Source of the DNA: Alnus glutinosa
Lineage: Eukaryota; Streptophyta; Magnoliopsida; Fagales; Betulaceae
Direction: 5' to 3'
Length of the DNA: 64,000 nt
Assembly: GCF_958979055.1 (NCBI RefSeq)
Contig: NC_084886.1
Span: 560,501 to 624,500 of the forward strand
The position numbers and the translations under genes are program-made. This document shows, piece by piece, positions 59,701 through 64,000 of the stretch. The first letter of the stretch is position 1. Each line of letters opens with the position of its first letter. The notes below the pieces were generated by a model. It was not told the DNA's origin. It ran no database searches and worked only from the letters and a program-made list of their open reading frames with translations.

Positions 59701-59869
59701 GAGCCACTAAGGAGCATGGGGGCTAGGGGGCCCGGCCCCCCCCAAACCCTAAGGTTCTCCAAAAAAAAAAAAAAAAATCTAAAAAAAAAAATTAAATTTT
59801 ACCCCTACTTTTTTTATTTTTTATTTTCTAATTTTGGCCCCCCAAGTTGGGGAGGCTAGCTCCGCCCTT
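59701..59869. mobile_element. Small GC-ended insertion (GGAGCC...GGCTAGCTCCGCC)
   Basis: GAGCCACTAAGGAGCATGGGGGCTAG at the left is roughly complementary to GGGGAGGCTAGCTCCGCCCTT at the right, around an A-rich middle. It splits an outer sequence made of AACCGCTTT/GCTAAACGCTAACCGC words. The superfamily is not clear. Confidence 0.45.
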
Positions 59870-60200
59870 GCGCTAAACGCTAACCGCTTTTAAAAGCAAT
59901 TATAGGACTTGAGAAAAACGGTTAATAACCGCTAACTACTTATATATAAATATTAAAGAGACTTATAGTATTACTCCAACATCAATGAAAGTGATTTCAT
60001 ATGGAGTTCGTTGGGTATCAACCCTGGACATCTTCAACTATTTCAAATCACCCTTATTATCCAAACAAAAAATAAAAAAGAAGAAAATGATATGAGATTA
60101 TGAGCCATCTCTTTCGTGTTTTTGGGCTTGGTCTTGGTTTCGGACTTGTGGGCTTCACTCAAGTTATTCCGTGTAATTGAATCAACTCACGTGCTCTCTC
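59870..60200. other. Upstream flank of the U5 gene
   Basis: No gene seen; AT-rich with CCGCTAA-type repeat words at the left side. Confidence 0.4.
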
Positions 60201-60212
60201 TTTTCATTACAA

Positions 60213-60223
60213 GTCCCACACCG
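60213..60223 (+). promoter_or_regulatory. snRNA upstream sequence element (USE)
   Basis: GTCCCACACCG matches the plant snRNA USE consensus RTCCCACATCG with one mismatch. It ends 33 bases before the TATA box, the spacing expected for an RNA polymerase II snRNA gene. Confidence 0.88.
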
Positions 60224-60256
60224 AAAGAAGTAATAGAAACCCCACAATACAACCTG

Positions 60257-60264
60257 TATAAAAA
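60257..60264 (+). promoter_or_regulatory. TATA box of the U5 gene
   Basis: TATAAAAA, about 27 bases before the likely transcript start. Confidence 0.85.
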
Positions 60265-60283
60265 GGAAGCTAGTTGCTCTTGC

Positions 60284-60412
60284 AGATCACGCAGCCGCGC
60301 GGTGAGCACAAAGCGAACTATTCTTTCGCCTTTTACTAAAGAATACCGTGTGCGCGCCGCGAATAGCGGCATACGCCTATTTTTGTTGGGTTTCTTCCTT
60401 TGAGAAGAGCCC
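60284..60412 (+). ncRNA. U5: U5 spliceosomal snRNA
   Basis: Contains the invariant U5 loop I (CGCCTTTTACTAAAG, 60325-60339 approx.) closed by the CTATTCTTT/AAAGAATA stem, which aligns exon ends during both splicing steps. An internal GC-rich stem region follows, then an Sm site (ATTTTTG, about 60379-60385) and a 3' hairpin (TTTCTTC-CTTT-GAGAAGA). It is part of the U5 and U4/U6.U5 snRNPs. Upstream USE and TATA and a downstream 3' box give a complete gene. The 5' end is estimated from TATA spacing and the AG start, the 3' end from the hairpin; each is uncertain by a few bases. Confidence 0.9.
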
Positions 60413-60413
60413 C

Positions 60414-60428
60414 CACAAATCAGTCTAA
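60414..60428 (+). terminator. snRNA 3' box
   Basis: CACAAATCAGTCTAA fits the plant snRNA 3'-end signal CA(N)3-10AGTNNAA, right after the U5 3' hairpin. Confidence 0.82.
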
Positions 60429-62040
60429 ATTTATCTTTGTTGATTGTGGGAGCTGTTTGTTTATTAAGCACAAAAGATCTTAATATTGGAAGGATTAGCC
60501 TATAATGATATTGGAAAGTGGTTGTATAACTGTTGGTTATTTATTTAAAAGTTGATAGTTGGTGATTGTAATTGGTAAAATGTAATTTAAGTGGTTAGTG
60601 GTTTTAGAAAATGTTGGCTATAATTGTTTGTACACTTTTATCTAAAACGTCCATTTTCATTGGAATTCTCGTCGTTTACTGCATCTGTTGTCACCGGTCG
60701 TGACCCCTCAGAAAGCCGATGTACCAGAGCATGACTTGCACGCTCCAGCATGTGTTTCTCATTCGACGACGCCTAGTGGCCACGGTCTTCCTCCCCGCCT
60801 TCCCTTGCCTTTGCTATTGGTGGTTTGTGGTAGCCCATGGCTTCCTCTTGTGGAGAGAGGTCTTCCATCGCTGGCACGTGATCTACACGCGTCAGCGTCG
60901 ACGACTCCTAGCCCTTGTTCCGCCCCTTGTCGTTGTTGCATTGTTTTACCTTTTCTGTATTTCTAGGTGTTTTGCTTTTTGTTAATTCTCTTTATTTCTC
61001 TTCTCCATGTTTTTCTTTGTAATTGTATTTGGATTATCTGGACTCTTTATGCACTATTAACCACATTTACCGGTAGCTCAGATTCTTGGCATCCGTACCG
61101 AAAATCAACAGGCACGCGTCATCACTCATTGCCTCCGTGTATTTGTTTTCTTAGGTATTTCTTGTTGGGTTGCCTAGTTCTAGTTTGTTGTAATTATTAT
61201 TATTATTATTTTTTTCTGTTATCTGTAGTTCTTTTTCATGTATCTAGAAAAAAAGAACAAAAAAAAGAAGAGAAGGTGTCCCTTCTAGATTTATTAACCC
61301 CTTTTAACTTTCCCACTCCCTTGTTGGACAATAATTATATTGGGTATTGATAGACTAGGTATACACCTGACCAATCCGAATTGTGAAAATAGACTTAAAA
61401 GCTTAAAATTAGAGTAAAGATGATAAAGTTTGGGTTGCGTGCCTTAACTAAACCGTGAAAGCCAACGCAGGAGAACATAATAAAGAACATACGACAGGAC
61501 TCGATCAAAGGAAAAAAATTCAGATAGCCTACCAGTTATGTTAGCCTAACGATTATTTTAAGGATGTTGAAATTGCGGCACTGCGAATAACTATTCTACT
61601 TCTACAATTTCAATCCGACTTTACACATTGATTTCAGGCACAATATCTAGCTAAGGCCATGACCCATCAGTAAATACAAAGTCCGATTTGAAATTTGGCT
61701 ATGATCTAACCTACTTGTGAATGCTATACATAAAGAAAGGTCATATCACCGCTCTATGTACATCCATTCTCATACACTTGTGAGAAAACTAACTCTCCAT
61801 TTTAGTACCATATCATTTCTTTTGCTAACTTTTAAGTATCACAAACTCCAACAAATTTCTTTATTATCTCAACTCATTTTGCAAGCGCCCATTGATTGAG
61901 CTTATCATCCACTATCAAATTGCGCCTATTGCTCCTTTCATCCCTTACCAAATCTTAAGACATGTTTTAAAATTTTGTCATAAAATAACGCAAAGATACG
62001 ATATATTTACAATCCTTATATAATATTTGTACAATTTCAA
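60429..62040. other. Intergenic, no gene recognised
   Basis: The GC-richer ORFs at 60688-60985 and the ORF at 60967-61350 lack domains and family resemblance and may be part of a degraded retroelement. The rest is AT-rich. Confidence 0.4.
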
Positions 62041-62440
62041 TAATTTTTTTAAAAAAGAATAAAAAATTTACTGTTGGATATGTAGGATTCGGGGTGCATT
62101 TGAGATTGCAATTTCATAGATAAAAAATGCGATTTTAAATCAAATTCCAGAAAATGAACAGTTTGGAAATTGTGTTTTTAAAAAATTGCGATTTGAAAAC
62201 GCAAAAAATTATTTTTTGAAATCGCAGGCAATTAGGTACTTTTTTGAAAACGTAGTATTTTAAAGGTTAACCCACAATTTTAAAGGTCAAACTACGATTT
62301 TAAAAATTATTTTTTCAAATCTCACATTTTGAAATTGCAAATTCAAATGGACCATCACATGTAGGAAAATATATCCAATAATTAATTTCGAAAAAAGTTA
62401 TACAAAAATTATAAACATATCATATCCTAATAACGTACGG
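62041..62440. mobile_element. Nested MITEs
   Basis: An outer pair (ACTGTTGGATATGTAGGA at the left, CATGTAGGAAAATATATCCAATAATTAATTT at the right) surrounds a second MITE at 62091-62355 of the TGCGATTT/AAATCGC family also seen at 36123-36387. No ORF. Confidence 0.65.
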
Positions 62441-62942
62441 CCAAATTCGAAATGTTCGCCTTCAAAAGTACAATATTATTAAAGATTTATAAAATATTCG
62501 ACCTAGAACGTGCATGTTATTTTCAGTCTCAACTTCTAGGAAGTGTGGGAACACAATGATCACATTGACATATTGAATTCCTCTCTCCCTACCTCCTGTG
62601 TGGACATCATAAAAAATAACTAAATCAAAAAAAAAAAAAAAAACACATTGACATATTGAGGCGACATACGCGCCGTTTGGAAAAGATCGCCTCAACCGAG
62701 CACTTCTGTTACGAAATCTCTGAAGAAATGCTACGAAAAGCAATTATTGGGTTATAATCGCAACAGTTGTCGCCTCAACACCAGGCTGGGACTAGGGAGC
62801 AAAAACCATTGGGTGCTTGAAGAACTTGGGAAATATCGGAAACAAAGTATTGAGATTTCGTATTTGTTCTGTTCCTCCTCTTGATCTTGTGAAAAATTGG
62901 CTTTTGTTAACTTGTGACCTTAGAGCATTTGAAAGCTTCAAA
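62441..62942 (+). promoter_or_regulatory. Upstream region of the PPR gene
   Basis: Probable promoter and leader of the RARE1-like gene; an A18-type run near 62626-62643. The frame of the PPR stays open upstream to about 62800, but has no ATG before 62943. Confidence 0.4.
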
Positions 62943-64000
62943 ATGTCTTCAATCAATGCCCAAAACCTTTTGCTACCTCCCCGTCATTCTCCAGTAGTAG
63001 GCGTAGCTCATGACAAAGTTCGGGCGGCAATAAGATCTACAAGTTTTGATGAAATCCCTTCATGGGTCTCTCTCAAATGCAACTCATCTACGATTAAAAG
63101 CCACCGAATCCAACAAGGCCAAGTTGAAAATTTACACTTGATTTCTTTATCAAAACAAGGGAAGCTCAAAGAAGTTGAGGAATTTCTTAAACGCATGGAT
63201 GAGGCCGGCGTTTCCGTTAGTCCCCACTCGTATAAAAGCCTCTTGGAAACATGTGGCAGGCTGCGAGCTATATCGGATGGCAGATTGATTCACGACCGGT
63301 TGCGAATAACGGTGAAGGACCCAACTGGATTTCTTGAGGATTACGTTCTTCGGATGTATTGTGACTGTGGGAGTTTCGTGGACGCACAGAAATTGTTTGA
63401 TGGAATGCTAGAGAGGAGTTTGGTCTCGTGGACTATAATTATCTCTGCTTACGCGAAGGAGGGGCTTTTGGACAAAGCTGTTCGGTTGTTCTCGCATATG
63501 CAGAGGTCAGTATCAGGAATTACACCGATCCCGTCTATCTATATTAGCCTCTTACGGTCCTTGAAAGATTCTTCTCTTTTAGAGCTTGGGAAACAGATAC
63601 ATTCTCATGCGATAAGAAATGGGTTCGGTTCTAATGTTCCGGTTATCACGGCAATTGTCAACATGTATGTTAAGTGTGGTTGGTTAGAGGGTGCCGAGCT
63701 TGTTTTTGATCGGATGCTTGAAAAAAATGCTGTGGCTTGGACTGGGTTGATGGTAGGGTACACCCAAGCTGAGAAACTGGAGGATGCCCTGGTATTGTTT
63801 GCTAAGATGGTCAAGGAAGGCATTCCCATGGATGAGTTCGTGTTCTCCATAATTCTCAAGGTGTGTGGTGTTCTGGAGTACTTGAACATGGGAAGGCAAA
63901 TTCATGGTTATAGTGTTAAACTTGGAATGGATTCTAATGTTTCAGTAGGAACTCCTCTTGTGGACCTTTACGTCAAATGTGGGAGTTTTGGATCTGCTTG
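62943..64000 (+). CDS. RARE1: PPR protein, RARE1-like (partial, runs off window)
   Basis: Open from ATG 62943 to the window edge, 352 codons, no intron, as usual for PPR genes. The first ~50 residues look like a chloroplast transit peptide. Then come QGQVENLHLISLSKQGKLKE and MDEAGVSVSPHSYKSLLETCG, which closely follow Arabidopsis At5g13270 (RARE1), and tandem PPR motifs of the PLS type (for example DPTGFLEDYVLRMYCDCGSF, SLVSWTIIISAYAKEGLLDK, NVPVITAIVNMYVKCGWLEG, NAVAWTGLMVGYTQAEKLED). RARE1 is an RNA-binding editing factor needed for C-to-U editing of plastid accD mRNA. The E and DYW domains expected at the C-terminus lie outside the window. Start: first ATG in frame. Confidence 0.9.
   Translation, partial: MSSINAQNLLLPPRHSPVVGVAHDKVRAAIRSTSFDEIPSWVSLKCNSSTIKSHRIQQGQVENLHLISLSKQGKLKEVEEFLKRMDEAGVSVSPHSYKSLLETCGRLRAISDGRLIHDRLRITVKDPTGFLEDYVLRMYCDCGSFVDAQKLFDGMLERSLVSWTIIISAYAKEGLLDKAVRLFSHMQRSVSGITPIPSIYISLLRSLKDSSLLELGKQIHSHAIRNGFGSNVPVITAIVNMYVKCGWLEGAELVFDRMLEKNAVAWTGLMVGYTQAEKLEDALVLFAKMVKEGIPMDEFVFSIILKVCGVLEYLNMGRQIHGYSVKLGMDSNVSVGTPLVDLYVKCGSFGSA

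Noticed and set aside
60116..60985. ORFs around 60.1-61.0 kb on both strands
   Set aside because: Those at 60.1-60.47 kb are shadows of the U5 snRNA gene; those at 60.7-60.98 kb have no recognisable domain.

Overview
The window is nuclear DNA of a dicot plant, probably a woody one: AT-rich, intron-rich genes with GT-AG splicing, plant-only gene families (auxin response factor, CORYNE pseudokinase, chloroplast PPR editing factor, plastid aspartokinase), a plant-type U5 snRNA gene, and wide intergenic tracts filled with nested transposons. The species cannot be fixed from sequence alone.

Layout. 1-6.0 kb: repeats (two foldback elements and a complete solo LTR at 4199-5113). 6.0-17.7 kb (+): 19-exon gene for an AGD1-type ARF-GAP (BAR-PH-ArfGAP-ankyrin, 832 aa), with a leader carrying several upstream ORFs. 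19.3-22.3 kb (+): two-exon CORYNE (CRN) receptor pseudokinase, 395 aa. 22.3-26.6 kb: repeats. 26.6-28.0 kb (-): seven-exon SWSAP1-like RecA/RAD51-family ATPase, 236 aa. 28.5-38.3 kb: transposon-dense tract. It includes a 2.0-kb Helitron inserted inside a foldback element and several foldback elements with AT-rich arms and GC-rich cores. 38.4-43.5 kb (+): ARF2-like auxin response factor, 14 exons, about 728 aa. 45.3-49.8 kb (-): 13-exon plastid lysine-sensitive aspartokinase, 576 aa, with one GC-AG intron. 50.2-58.7 kb: nested retroelements: an old LINE (-) split by a 4974-bp Ty1-copia element with 231-bp LTRs, plus a 1.2-kb retroposon with a 16-bp target duplication. 60.2-60.43 kb (+): U5 snRNA gene with USE, TATA and 3' box. 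62.9 kb to the end (+): first 352 codons of a RARE1-type PPR protein (At5g13270-like), cut by the window edge.

The host genes look like independent housekeeping and developmental loci, not a cluster: membrane traffic (AGD1), stem-cell signalling (CRN), homologous recombination (SWSAP1), auxin-regulated transcription (ARF2-like), lysine/threonine/methionine synthesis (AK), splicing (U5) and plastid accD editing (RARE1). No operon-like or defence-system arrangement is visible. The observations most worth following up are the hydrophobic 28-aa upstream ORF in the AGD1 leader, the Helitron with its reconstructable empty site, the GC-cored foldback family, the copia element with non-TG/CA LTR ends, and a frame break in the ARF2-like middle region that a 98-nt intron would bypass. 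All exon models were read by eye from splice signals, phase and protein-family similarity; none is transcript-verified.
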